Shown here one piece after another: positions 1-5,405 of a stretch of DNA of 5,405 bases. Origin of the DNA: Candidatus Margulisiibacteriota bacterium (GTDB lineage: Bacteria > Margulisbacteria > Termititenacia > Termititenacales > Termititenacaceae); the NCBI GenBank assembly GCA_031279615.1, contig JAITIE010000033.1, positions 1 to 5,405 on the forward strand, read 5' to 3'. The stretch's first letter is position 1. Every line of letters begins with the position of its first letter. The notes under the pieces were generated by a model. That model was not told where the DNA came from. It searched no databases and was given only the letters and a program-made list of their open reading frames with translations. The translations under genes were made by a program, and so were the position numbers.

Positions 1-633
1 AAGGACACGATACCGTACCTGGCCAAGTCTATAAAGTTTTTGCATGAAGAGATGAGGTTAAAGCATATAAATATAAACTTTATTTTTGAGGACATGCATC
101 TTACGGAAGCGGACTTGAAACAACTGGACAAGGAAATGGAGAAGTCCATAGCGTACATACTGGAGCACAGGAACGATTTGCATGTAAGCATGTTTGACAA
201 GGGATTTGGGATAGGTATGCCGATGCGAGACCCGGACAAGGGTTGGTGCGGCTCCGGTGCTATGCCGTGCTTATCCATCAATGGCAAGATATACCCGTGT
301 TTCAGGTTCAGTCCGAATACGATGCACAGCCGGAAATTAGACTTTTACGTAGGGGATGTCTGGAATGGACTTAATCGTAAAGAGCGATTTGAGATAGTCC
401 GGCAGCAAACGAGGAAGAAGATCTCGCCGGAGAAATGCTTCACCTGCGACGTGGAGTCTGGCTGCGCGTGGTGCATAGGTGGAGCATTTGCGGAGAAGGG
501 GGAGTTTTACCGGCAGACGAATATTTGCGAGATACACAAGCTTCAATCTAAGTGGAGCCGGAGATACTGGGAGGAGTACGACAAGCTGGAGGGGACAAAA
601 TCGTTCGATGAAAACGGGAAGGTAATATTGTGA
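1..633 (+). CDS. Radical SAM/SPASM-domain protein, C-terminal part (5' truncated by window)
   Basis: The reading frame is open from the first base to the TGA at 631-633 (210 codons visible), so the gene starts outside the window; the TTG at 40 is internal. The cysteines match the SPASM domain, which binds two auxiliary [4Fe-4S] clusters. Counting from the first visible codon, C83 is followed by 11 residues, G95, four residues and C100 (around PCLSINGKIYPC). Then come C146-x2-C149-x5-C155-x2-C158 and a final C176. C90 is an eighth Cys. The usual family pattern ends CX3C, so CX2C here is a small variant. The radical SAM barrel with its CX3CX2C motif would lie upstream and is not visible. SPASM enzymes typically modify ribosomal peptides or mature proteins (sulfatase-maturase-like, peptide thioether or epimerase types) in the anaerobic cytoplasm. 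The substrate here is unknown; similarity to radical-SAM maturases of CXXX-repeat peptides is only an impression. 12 of its 16 Ile codons are ATA, unlike dnaE. Confidence 0.85.
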   Translation, partial: KDTIPYLAKSIKFLHEEMRLKHININFIFEDMHLTEADLKQLDKEMEKSIAYILEHRNDLHVSMFDKGFGIGMPMRDPDKGWCGSGAMPCLSINGKIYPCFRFSPNTMHSRKLDFYVGDVWNGLNRKERFEIVRQQTRKKISPEKCFTCDVESGCAWCIGGAFAEKGEFYRQTNICEIHKLQSKWSRRYWEEYDKLEGTKSFDENGKVIL

Positions 634-694
634 CCGATCGGCGCGGCGGCAAAGATATTCGCTCTGCCAGATGGAGCAAATAATAAAGAACAAA

Positions 695-701
695 AAGGAG
701 G
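695..701 (+). promoter_or_regulatory. Strong Shine-Dalgarno AAGGAGG before the TPR gene
   Basis: AAGGAGG lies 6 nt before the ATG at 708 and fixes that start. The preceding gap (634-694) holds a short palindrome (CCGATCGG, 634-641) but no convincing promoter or U-tract terminator. Readthrough from the radical-SAM gene is therefore likely. Confidence 0.85.
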
Positions 702-707
702 GAGATC

Positions 708-1022
708 ATGAAAAAAATATTGTTTTTGATGCTGAGTATGTGCGGAATTCTAGGAGCGGCGGATGTTGGCAACGGAATAGCGTCCGGGCAGACCGGAATG
801 CAGGCCGGTTACAGGAAGTATTTCGAGAAAGATTATGCGGGTGCGGTAATAGAATGTACGAATGAATTGAAGCGGGACAAGGAGAACGCGCGGGCTTATT
901 TTTTACGCGGAATGGCCAGATATGACGCCGGGGAAAAAGAAGATGCTTTAAAAGATTTTGCAGCCGCGAAAAGGCTTGATGCCAGTTTTTCTAAAGAGAT
1001 AGAGCGGACGCTTAGGAAATAA
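708..1022 (+). CDS. Small exported protein with about two TPR repeats
   Basis: A 104-residue protein. The N-terminus has a Sec signal peptide: MKK, a hydrophobic stretch at about 4-16, and a plausible cleavage after A18 (GAA|D). The mature part (about 86 residues) holds two tetratricopeptide-like repeats. The first is at about 31-63 (Y35, F39, Y43, A46, then an NARA turn). The second is at about 64-95 (YFLRGMARYDAGEKEDALKD). TPRs form helical scaffolds for protein-protein contact, so a periplasmic or cell-surface adaptor role is likely; no catalytic motif is seen. The ATG at 708 is fixed by the AAGGAGG at 695-701. The gene sits 74 nt after the radical-SAM gene and 14 nt before the CPxCG gene, on the same strand, so the three probably form an operon. 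Four of five Ile codons are ATA. C12 after L-S-M is a poor lipobox, so lipoprotein anchoring is less likely. The specific function is unknown. Confidence 0.8.
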   Translation: MKKILFLMLSMCGILGAADVGNGIASGQTGMQAGYRKYFEKDYAGAVIECTNELKRDKENARAYFLRGMARYDAGEKEDALKDFAAAKRLDASFSKEIERTLRK

Positions 1023-1028
1023 AGGAGG
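1021..1028 (+). promoter_or_regulatory. Shine-Dalgarno AAAGGAGG overlapping the upstream stop codon
   Basis: AAAGGAGG starts inside the TAA stop (1020-1022) of the TPR gene and lies 8 nt before the ATG at 1037. A ribosome terminating on the TPR gene would sit on this site, so translational coupling of the two genes is likely. Confidence 0.85.
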
Positions 1029-1036
1029 AATTAACT

Positions 1037-1420
1037 ATGACGAAGAAAACAGAAAATAAAAAGAGCAATAAAAATAATGAAACTAAGCCGGAAGTGTGCC
1101 CGATTTGCGGGAAAGTGCATCCTAAAAGGCAAGACCTGAATATCATGGCGGCGCGGGAGGAAGTGGAGTGTTTGATACTTATAAACAACCGCGTGAATGT
1201 GGCGGCGGAGGCGGCGCAGCCGACGGCTCTGCAGCAGGGAGTGACACAGGAGCAGGTGCAGGTGTTTGTGAACGCGGCGCTGAATGCTAAAGCCGAGGCG
1301 ATAAATTTGCAGAGACAATGGTGGAATGAGATACTTGCTAAATACCCGCAATTGCCAAGGGACAAAAATGTCTTTGTGGACTTTGACACCTGTGATTTTT
1401 ATGTGCAAATTGAGCAATGA
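1037..1420 (+). CDS. Unrecognised small protein with a CPxCG-type zinc knuckle
   Basis: A 127-residue protein that I cannot place in a family. Residues 1-19 are a Lys/Asn-rich polar tail (MTKKTENKKS...). A compact metal-binding knuckle follows: C21-P-I-C24-G-K-V-H28. Residues about 33-58 and 70-103 are probably helical; the second helix is Gln/Ala-rich and ends in a WW pair (95-96). The C-terminus (NVFVDFDTCDFYVQ, about 111-124) looks like a beta hairpin. Two further Cys (C45, C119) could complete a zinc or Fe-S site with the CPIC pair. There is no signal peptide or membrane segment, so the protein is cytosolic. The start is supported by the AAAGGAGG at 1021-1028. It is the last gene of the left cassette, and its stop lies 20 nt from the dnaE stop on the other strand. 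Four of seven Ile codons are ATA. It could be a phage-type accessory protein or a partner or substrate of the radical-SAM enzyme; it has no CXXX repeats. Confidence 0.75.
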   Translation: MTKKTENKKSNKNNETKPEVCPICGKVHPKRQDLNIMAAREEVECLILINNRVNVAAEAAQPTALQQGVTQEQVQVFVNAALNAKAEAINLQRQWWNEILAKYPQLPRDKNVFVDFDTCDFYVQIEQ

Positions 1421-1434
1421 AAATATTAAAAGGT

Positions 1435-1450
1435 GATAAGCTAGTTTATC
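1435..1450. other. Small imperfect palindrome at the convergent gene junction
   Basis: GATAA and TTATC arms flank GCTAGT, with a central CTAG. The element spans the last bases of dnaE and the junction with the plus-strand cassette. Read on the minus strand, a weak 5-bp hairpin would be followed by ACCTTTTAATATTTT, loosely like a terminator for dnaE. On the plus strand no U-tract follows. The stem is AT-rich and short, so terminator activity is doubtful. Confidence 0.25.
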
Positions 1451-4400
1451 CAGCTATTCCCGCTGCCGACAATGGCGTCAACTTTTTGTTTAAAGTCCGT
1501 GCTGGGCTCTATGCCAAAATCGGCGGATAAACGAATGTTTTTACGGCCGTCCTGCAGGATGACCGGTGTGCCGCCGCGGAACATTTTAATTATAGATTTT
1601 AACTCGGTCATAGTTGATTTACTCTGCACGGATTCAATGTTGATGTAAAAATGAGGATTGGGAGCTTGCGCGTTGTCGTCTTTGATCAGCCGCGCGTCGC
1701 GCACCGAGAGCTGAAAACTCTCCTCATCGCGCCCTTGCAGCAATTTACCGCTGACCGTGACGATGGCATCGTCGATAAAAATATTTTGCAGGCTCTCATA
1801 AACTCTGGGAAAACATACCAGCTCCAGGCTGCCGGTCAGGTCTTCCAGCTCGCCGCTGGCCATGGCGTCTCCTTTTTTAGTGCGTTTTTGCGCGATGTTT
1901 TTTAGGATGCCGACAATTTTGACTTCAGAGTCCAGCGGCTTTTCACCGGCTTCCTGAATTGTCAGACCGCCAAAACGTTTAAGCTCGCCGATGTGTTTGA
2001 GCGGATGGTCAGACACATACACGCCGAGCGCGTCTTTCTCCAGCCGCAGTTTTTCGTCCGGCGAATATTCTGGCACGAGCGGCCAGTTGTCCGGACTGTT
2101 TTTGAAATCCGGCGCGCCAAAAAGCGAGATTTGCCCGTTGGCCTGCTCGGTTTTTTGATTGATGACATGGTTGAGGATTTTGGCGTAGCCTTCCAGCATG
2201 GCCCTGCGCTGGCCAAAAGTGTCCAGCGCGCCAGCATGGATCAGCGCTTCGATCGAGCGTTTGTTCAGAATTTTGCTGTCCACCCGCGCGCAAAAATCGG
2301 TGAACGAGGCAAAGACGCCATTCCGCGCGCGCTCATTGACGATAGTCTCCGCCGCGGCCGCGCCAAAATTTTTGAGCGCGCTCAAGCCGAAACGGATCGT
2401 GCCTTTGACCGGCGTGAAATTAATGTCCGACTCGTTGATGTCCGGCGGCAGGACCGCGATGTCCATTTCCGCGCAGGCGTTGATGTATTCGGCGATCGTT
2501 CCTTGTTTGTAGATAGAGCTGAGCAGGGCGGCCATGAACTCCACCGGGTAGTAGGCTTTCAGCCAGGCCGTGCGGTACGAAACTATCGAGTAGGCCGCGC
2601 TGTGCGATTTATTAAAACCATACTCCGCAAATCCGGCGCAGATGTCGTAAATATTTTCCGCGTCTTTTTTGGCGAAACCTTTGGCCAGCGCGCCGGTGAT
2701 AAATTTCTCCCGCATTTTGTCCATGATCGCCTGTTTTTTCTTGCCCATTGCTTTGCGCAGCGTGTCGGCTTCGCTCAAAGAAAATCCGCCGATTTCTTGC
2801 GCGATTTGCATGACCTGCTCTTGATAAATTATCAGGCCGTAAGTTTCCTGCAGATAAGGCTTGAGCTGCTGGTCAAATTTATAATAGGACACATCTTCCT
2901 GGCCGTGTTTGCGCCGGATAAAAGAATCCACGAATTGCATCGGTCCCGGGCGGTCCATCGCTTCCAGCGCGATAATGTCCTCAATAGCAGTCGGCTGCAA
3001 ACGCTGAATCATGCCGGTCATGTGCGGCTCCTCGCATTGGAAAATTCCGGCGGTGTTGCCTTTTTGAAACACGGCAAAAACTTTCGGGTCATCGAGCGGA
3101 ATATTTTCGATATCGGGACGCACGCCGTGATTTTTGGCGATCAGGTCGAGACAATCGTTAATCATAGTCAGATTGCGCAGTCCCAGCAAATCCATTTTCA
3201 GCAGTCCCAGTTCATCGATGTCGTCTTTAGCGTACTGCGTCAGTATCGCGCCGTCTTTGTCTTTGTACAGCGGCACGATCTCGGTCAGCGGCAGCGCGGA
3301 AATCACCACACCAGCGGCATGCATGCCCGTCCCGCGCGAAAAACCTTCCGCCCGCCGCGCCATGTCGAGATGCTTTTTGACCGCCGGATTGTCGTGGTAC
3401 AGTTTTTCCAAGTCTTTGTTGTGAAAATCCTGTTTCTTGGGATCGTCGCTTCGATGCAAGGTGTCTTCGATCGTGACGCCAGGTTTTTTGCTGAACATTT
3501 TGCTGAGCTTATTGACTTCGGCCAGCGGCACACTGCTGACCCGCCCCACATCTTTGACCGCCGCTTTAGCCGCCAGTTTGCTGAAAGTGGCGATTTGCGC
3601 GACCCGGTCCAGCCCGTATTTTTGGCGAATGTAGTCGATAACTTCACTGCGCCGGCGGATGCAAATATCGATGTCGATGTCGGGCATATTGATGCGCTGG
3701 TCGGTCAAAAAACGCTCGAACAGCAGTTTGTATTGCAAAGGGTCAAGCGTGGTGATGTCCAGCGCATAAGAAACTATCGAGCCGGCCGCCGAGCCGCGTC
3801 CCGGGCCGATAATAATATTCTGTTCTTTAGCCCACTTAATAAAATCCGAGACAATTAAAAAATAGCTGCAAAATCCGGTCTTGGTGATGACTTCCAGTTC
3901 ATGCTCATAACGCTGCCGGACTTCCTCGGAAAAATTTTCCCCGTAGCACCGGCGGATGCCTTCCTCGACGAGTTTGCGCAAATAGCTCGCTTCGTCATAA
4001 CCCTCCGGCACGGCAAACTTGGGAATATGCTGGGTTTTATTGTCAAAATCAAAATTGATTTTCTCGGCGATGCGCAAAGTGTTTTCTAAATATTCCGGAT
4101 GGTCGGGAAAAAGACTTTGCATTTCCGCCAGATTTTTGTAATAAGTTTCGGGATGTGATTTTAGCCGGTCGCTGTCGGTCAGCAGTTTATTTTGCGAAAC
4201 GCACAGCAAAATATCCTGAATCAACGCGTCGCCGTTGTCGGTAAAATGGCTGTCGTTGGTGGCGACGATGGGAATATTTAGTTCTTGAGCAATTTGCTGC
4301 AGTCCGGCCAGCGCCTGTTTTTGTTCGGGCATGCCGTGATTTTGCGTTTCGAGATAATAATCGTCGCCGAAAAGATTTTTATAACGCCGCGCCGTTTCCA

Positions 4401-4863
4401 GCGCCTCGTTGTAACGGTTGTTTAAAATCATTTCCGGCACTTCACCGGCGATGCAGGCCGACAGGCAAATCAGCCCCTCGTGATGTTTTTCCAGCAAATC
4501 CCAGTCGATGCGCGGACGGTAATAAAAACCCTCAAGGCTGGCCGTCGAAACCATTTTGATCAGATTGCGGTAACCGATCTCGTTTTTGACCAGCAGGATT
4601 AGATGATAATTGGCCGCGTCAAGTTTGGTCTCCTTTTGGTGCAGACTGCGCGCCGCGACATAAGTTTCACAGCCGATAATCGGCTGGACGCCATGTTTTT
4701 TGCATTCTTTCCAGAAAAGATAAACGCCGTGCATTGTGCCATGGTCGGTGATCGCCGCCGCCGGAAAACCATAAGCTTTGGCGCGCGCGACAATATCCTC
4801 GATGCGCGATGCCCCGTCGAGCAGCGAATATTCCGTATGCGTATGCAGATGAACAAAACTCAT
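1441..4863 (-). CDS. dnaE: DNA polymerase III alpha subunit (DnaE1 type)
   Basis: The catalytic subunit of the chromosomal replicase; at 1140 residues it is close to E. coli DnaE (1160). Domains: PHP (about 1-270) with HLHTHT (H5, H7), TDHG (D40, H41), CETY (E66) and NDSH (D204, H206). The palm has GPGRGSAAGS (353-362), the catalytic DxD within PDIDIDIC (D397 and D399 by alignment to E. coli D401/D403) and the third Asp D558 in LLKMDLLGLR. THAAG-like GMHAAGVVI is at 513-521. The fingers include YQEQVMQIA (680-688) and EYGFNKSHSAAYS (747-759). LNKRSIEALIHAGALD (866-881) follows the helix-hairpin-helix region. QISLF (911-915) matches the beta-clamp-binding pentamer. An OB fold (about 981-1060) and a short C-terminal domain end the protein. 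ATG 4861-4863 is preceded by AGGA at 8 nt. yraN lies 21 nt upstream, so the two are probably co-transcribed. No intein or frameshift is seen. The I400 and CIRRR after the DxD differ from the usual F-C/E-x-x-R-R. Confidence 0.98.
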   Translation of the reverse strand: MSFVHLHTHTEYSLLDGASRIEDIVARAKAYGFPAAAITDHGTMHGVYLFWKECKKHGVQPIIGCETYVAARSLHQKETKLDAANYHLILLVKNEIGYRNLIKMVSTASLEGFYYRPRIDWDLLEKHHEGLICLSACIAGEVPEMILNNRYNEALETARRYKNLFGDDYYLETQNHGMPEQKQALAGLQQIAQELNIPIVATNDSHFTDNGDALIQDILLCVSQNKLLTDSDRLKSHPETYYKNLAEMQSLFPDHPEYLENTLRIAEKINFDFDNKTQHIPKFAVPEGYDEASYLRKLVEEGIRRCYGENFSEEVRQRYEHELEVITKTGFCSYFLIVSDFIKWAKEQNIIIGPGRGSAAGSIVSYALDITTLDPLQYKLLFERFLTDQRINMPDIDIDICIRRRSEVIDYIRQKYGLDRVAQIATFSKLAAKAAVKDVGRVSSVPLAEVNKLSKMFSKKPGVTIEDTLHRSDDPKKQDFHNKDLEKLYHDNPAVKKHLDMARRAEGFSRGTGMHAAGVVISALPLTEIVPLYKDKDGAILTQYAKDDIDELGLLKMDLLGLRNLTMINDCLDLIAKNHGVRPDIENIPLDDPKVFAVFQKGNTAGIFQCEEPHMTGMIQRLQPTAIEDIIALEAMDRPGPMQFVDSFIRRKHGQEDVSYYKFDQQLKPYLQETYGLIIYQEQVMQIAQEIGGFSLSEADTLRKAMGKKKQAIMDKMREKFITGALAKGFAKKDAENIYDICAGFAEYGFNKSHSAAYSIVSYRTAWLKAYYPVEFMAALLSSIYKQGTIAEYINACAEMDIAVLPPDINESDINFTPVKGTIRFGLSALKNFGAAAAETIVNERARNGVFASFTDFCARVDSKILNKRSIEALIHAGALDTFGQRRAMLEGYAKILNHVINQKTEQANGQISLFGAPDFKNSPDNWPLVPEYSPDEKLRLEKDALGVYVSDHPLKHIGELKRFGGLTIQEAGEKPLDSEVKIVGILKNIAQKRTKKGDAMASGELEDLTGSLELVCFPRVYESLQNIFIDDAIVTVSGKLLQGRDEESFQLSVRDARLIKDDNAQAPNPHFYINIESVQSKSTMTELKSIIKMFRGGTPVILQDGRKNIRLSADFGIEPSTDFKQKVDAIVGSGNSWIN
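2119..2133 (-). other. Beta-clamp-binding motif QISLF within dnaE
   Basis: These codons give QISLF (residues 911-915), matching the Qx(S/D)LF consensus that docks the polymerase on the sliding clamp. It sits between the HhH region and the OB fold, the same place as the internal clamp motif of E. coli DnaE. Confidence 0.8.
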
Positions 4864-4884
4864 TCAGGTTTTCCTATTATAATA

Positions 4885-5253
4885 TTAACTTCTAAAAGCA
4901 TCTTTTATTAACTCGATGTTTTGCACAGCATTGTTCGGGCTGAAGGAAATCAAGACCGCGTCAAACCGCACATAACTATCATTCAATTTATTGGCCTGCA
5001 AATAATGCCGCGCGGCGCGGATGATCTTTTTTTGTTTGGCCGGATCGACCGCCGCCCGCAAAGTGCGCAGGGAATTCTCTTTATAATACTTTACCTCGAC
5101 AAAGGCAAGGACTTTTTTGTCCGGCAATTTTTCCGCGGCGACAATGTCGATTTCACCGGAGCGGCAGGCGTAATTTCTGGTGATGATTTGATAACCCTGG
5201 GACAACAAAAAATCCGAGGCAATTTTTTCGCCTTTGGCGCCGACGATACGCAT
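4885..5253 (-). CDS. yraN: UPF0102/YraN-family predicted PD-(D/E)XK nuclease-like protein
   Basis: A 122-residue protein, the usual length for UPF0102. Family landmarks in order: G5-x-x-GE (G8, E9) with A12 and L16; GYQIITRNYACRSGEIDIV (20-38), where GEID supplies E34 and D36; FVEVK (E53, K55), the core E-x-K of a PD-(D/E)XK fold; K73-Q74-K75, the conserved helix; AARHYL (80-85); and VRFDAV (95-100). The fold is that of Holliday-junction-resolvase-like nucleases, but the cellular role of the family is unsettled, so nuclease activity is an inference from the intact residues. ATG 5251-5253 gives the family's standard N-terminus, yet no Shine-Dalgarno precedes it; a TATAAT lies 9 nt upstream. 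The gene leads dnaE by 21 nt on the same strand, which suggests a common transcript, and it is divergent from the zeta-like gene. Confidence 0.92.
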   Translation of the reverse strand: MRIVGAKGEKIASDFLLSQGYQIITRNYACRSGEIDIVAAEKLPDKKVLAFVEVKYYKENSLRTLRAAVDPAKQKKIIRAARHYLQANKLNDSYVRFDAVLISFSPNNAVQNIELIKDAFRS

Positions 5254-5292
5254 AACGTGGCAATTATACTATGTTTCTTATAAAATATATAA
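5254..5292. promoter_or_regulatory. Divergent AT-rich promoter region between yraN and the zeta-like gene
   Basis: Only 39 bp separate the two start codons. On the minus strand a perfect TATAAT (5268-5263) lies 9 nt before the yraN ATG, with no good -35 at 16-18 bp. On the plus strand TATAAA (5279-5284) lies 8 nt before the zeta ATG; GTGGCA at 5257-5262, 16 bp upstream, matches 4 of 6 bases of TTGACA. Neither gene has a Shine-Dalgarno. If these boxes are used, both mRNAs would be almost leaderless and the two promoters would overlap. Confidence 0.45.
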
Positions 5293-5405
5293 ATGGTAAA
5301 AATCCTGTATTTAATAGCCGGCGCAAATGGCAGCGGCAAGACAACGATTGCCAGAGAATTATTATCCGAAGAAAAACTGGAATTTCTCAATGCAGATGAA
5401 ATAGC
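5293..5405 (+). CDS. Zeta-toxin-like P-loop kinase/ATPase, N-terminal fragment (3' truncated by window)
   Basis: Thirty-seven complete codons are visible before the window ends, in frame from the ATG at 5293. They start with a hydrophobic beta strand (VKILYLIAG), run into a Walker A loop GANGSGKTT (10-18, K16 and T17) and continue to FLNADEI (31-37). This strand / P-loop / NADE arrangement is typical of the zeta-toxin / COG4185 predicted ATPase family. There the Asp of NxD (D35 here) aligns with the catalytic base of zeta toxins, which phosphorylate UDP-N-acetylglucosamine-type substrates. Whether this one is toxic cannot be judged from the N-terminus. No Shine-Dalgarno is present; TATAAA lies 8 nt upstream. 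No antitoxin gene precedes it, as yraN is divergent only 39 bp away. Adenylate-kinase-like or other small P-loop kinases are the alternative reading. Confidence 0.75.
   Translation, partial: MVKILYLIAGANGSGKTTIARELLSEEKLEFLNADEI

Noticed and set aside
40..633. TTG at 40 as the start of the left-edge gene
   Set aside because: The frame is open to position 1 and the SPASM domain normally follows a radical SAM barrel, so the true start is upstream of the window.
708..770. Lipoprotein signal (C12) in the TPR protein
   Set aside because: L-S-M-C is a poor lipobox (Met at -1) and too early in the hydrophobic core; cleavage after A18 fits a plain Sec signal better.
337..772. Minus-strand frames opposite the radical-SAM and TPR genes
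   Set aside because: They are antisense to genes with clear domain motifs and strong ribosome sites, and their translations show no family features.
1037..1420. The CPxCG protein as a CXXX-repeat substrate peptide for the radical-SAM enzyme
   Set aside because: Its four Cys (21, 24, 45, 119) show no four-residue periodicity and the protein looks folded, not like a repeat peptide.
1993..3858. A 621-codon open frame on the plus strand antisense to dnaE
   Set aside because: It is in exact codon register with dnaE, so its stops would need sense TTA, CTA or TCA codons, which dnaE avoids here. The translation is low-complexity-like (rich in R, F, V, D) with no recognisable motif. It shows codon bias, not a gene.
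1441..4863. Split or in-frame intein in dnaE, as in cyanobacteria
   Set aside because: The polymerase reads through in one 1140-residue frame of normal length, with no intein blocks or insertion at the catalytic motifs.
4876..4881. TATAAT (minus strand) just upstream of dnaE as its promoter
   Set aside because: It would start the transcript only a few nt before the ATG and cut off the AGGA ribosome site. The region is simply AT-rich, and dnaE is more likely read from the yraN transcript.
5091..5390. Minus-strand open frame overlapping yraN and the zeta-like gene
   Set aside because: It overlaps two recognisable genes in another frame, and its translation is low-complexity Ser/Pro/Lys without motifs.

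Overview
The window reads as bacterial chromosome (or a long metagenomic contig) in two parts that meet tail to tail near position 1430. The right part is housekeeping: dnaE, the replicative DNA polymerase III alpha subunit, with a small PD-(D/E)XK-like gene of the YraN/UPF0102 family just upstream, both on the minus strand. At the right edge, divergent from yraN, the first 37 codons of a zeta-toxin-like P-loop kinase run off the window. The left part is accessory: three plus-strand genes, namely the C-terminal end of a radical-SAM/SPASM enzyme, a small exported TPR protein, and a small protein with a CPxCG-type zinc knuckle that I do not recognise.

Layout: 1-633 radical-SAM/SPASM 3' end (+); 634-707 short gap with a strong Shine-Dalgarno; 708-1022 exported TPR protein (+); 1037-1420 CPxCG protein (+), its Shine-Dalgarno overlapping the previous stop; 1421-1440 convergent junction; 1441-4863 dnaE (-); 4885-5253 yraN (-); 5254-5292 divergent AT-rich promoter region; 5293-5405 zeta-like NTPase (+, partial). 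No stretch over 300 bases lacks a gene. I see no tRNA, rRNA, CRISPR array, insertion sequence or long repeat.

The two parts differ in style. By my count 20 of the 28 Ile codons in the visible left genes are ATA, whereas ATA is rare where I checked dnaE. The left genes also have textbook AAGGAGG ribosome sites, while yraN and the zeta-like gene show none. This suggests the left cassette is of foreign (phage or other mobile) origin, or is at least under different translational selection.

The host cannot be named from this sequence. A SPASM radical-SAM enzyme, which carries oxygen-sensitive Fe-S clusters, fits an anaerobe. DnaE is a single-chain bacterial DnaE1 type with an apparently intact PHP metal site and a QISLF clamp-binding motif. 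It is neither the Gram-positive PolC type nor the cyanobacterial split-intein form. The most likely place for undescribed biology is the left cassette: a peptide- or protein-modifying radical-SAM enzyme co-transcribed with a small secreted TPR protein and an orphan zinc-knuckle protein.
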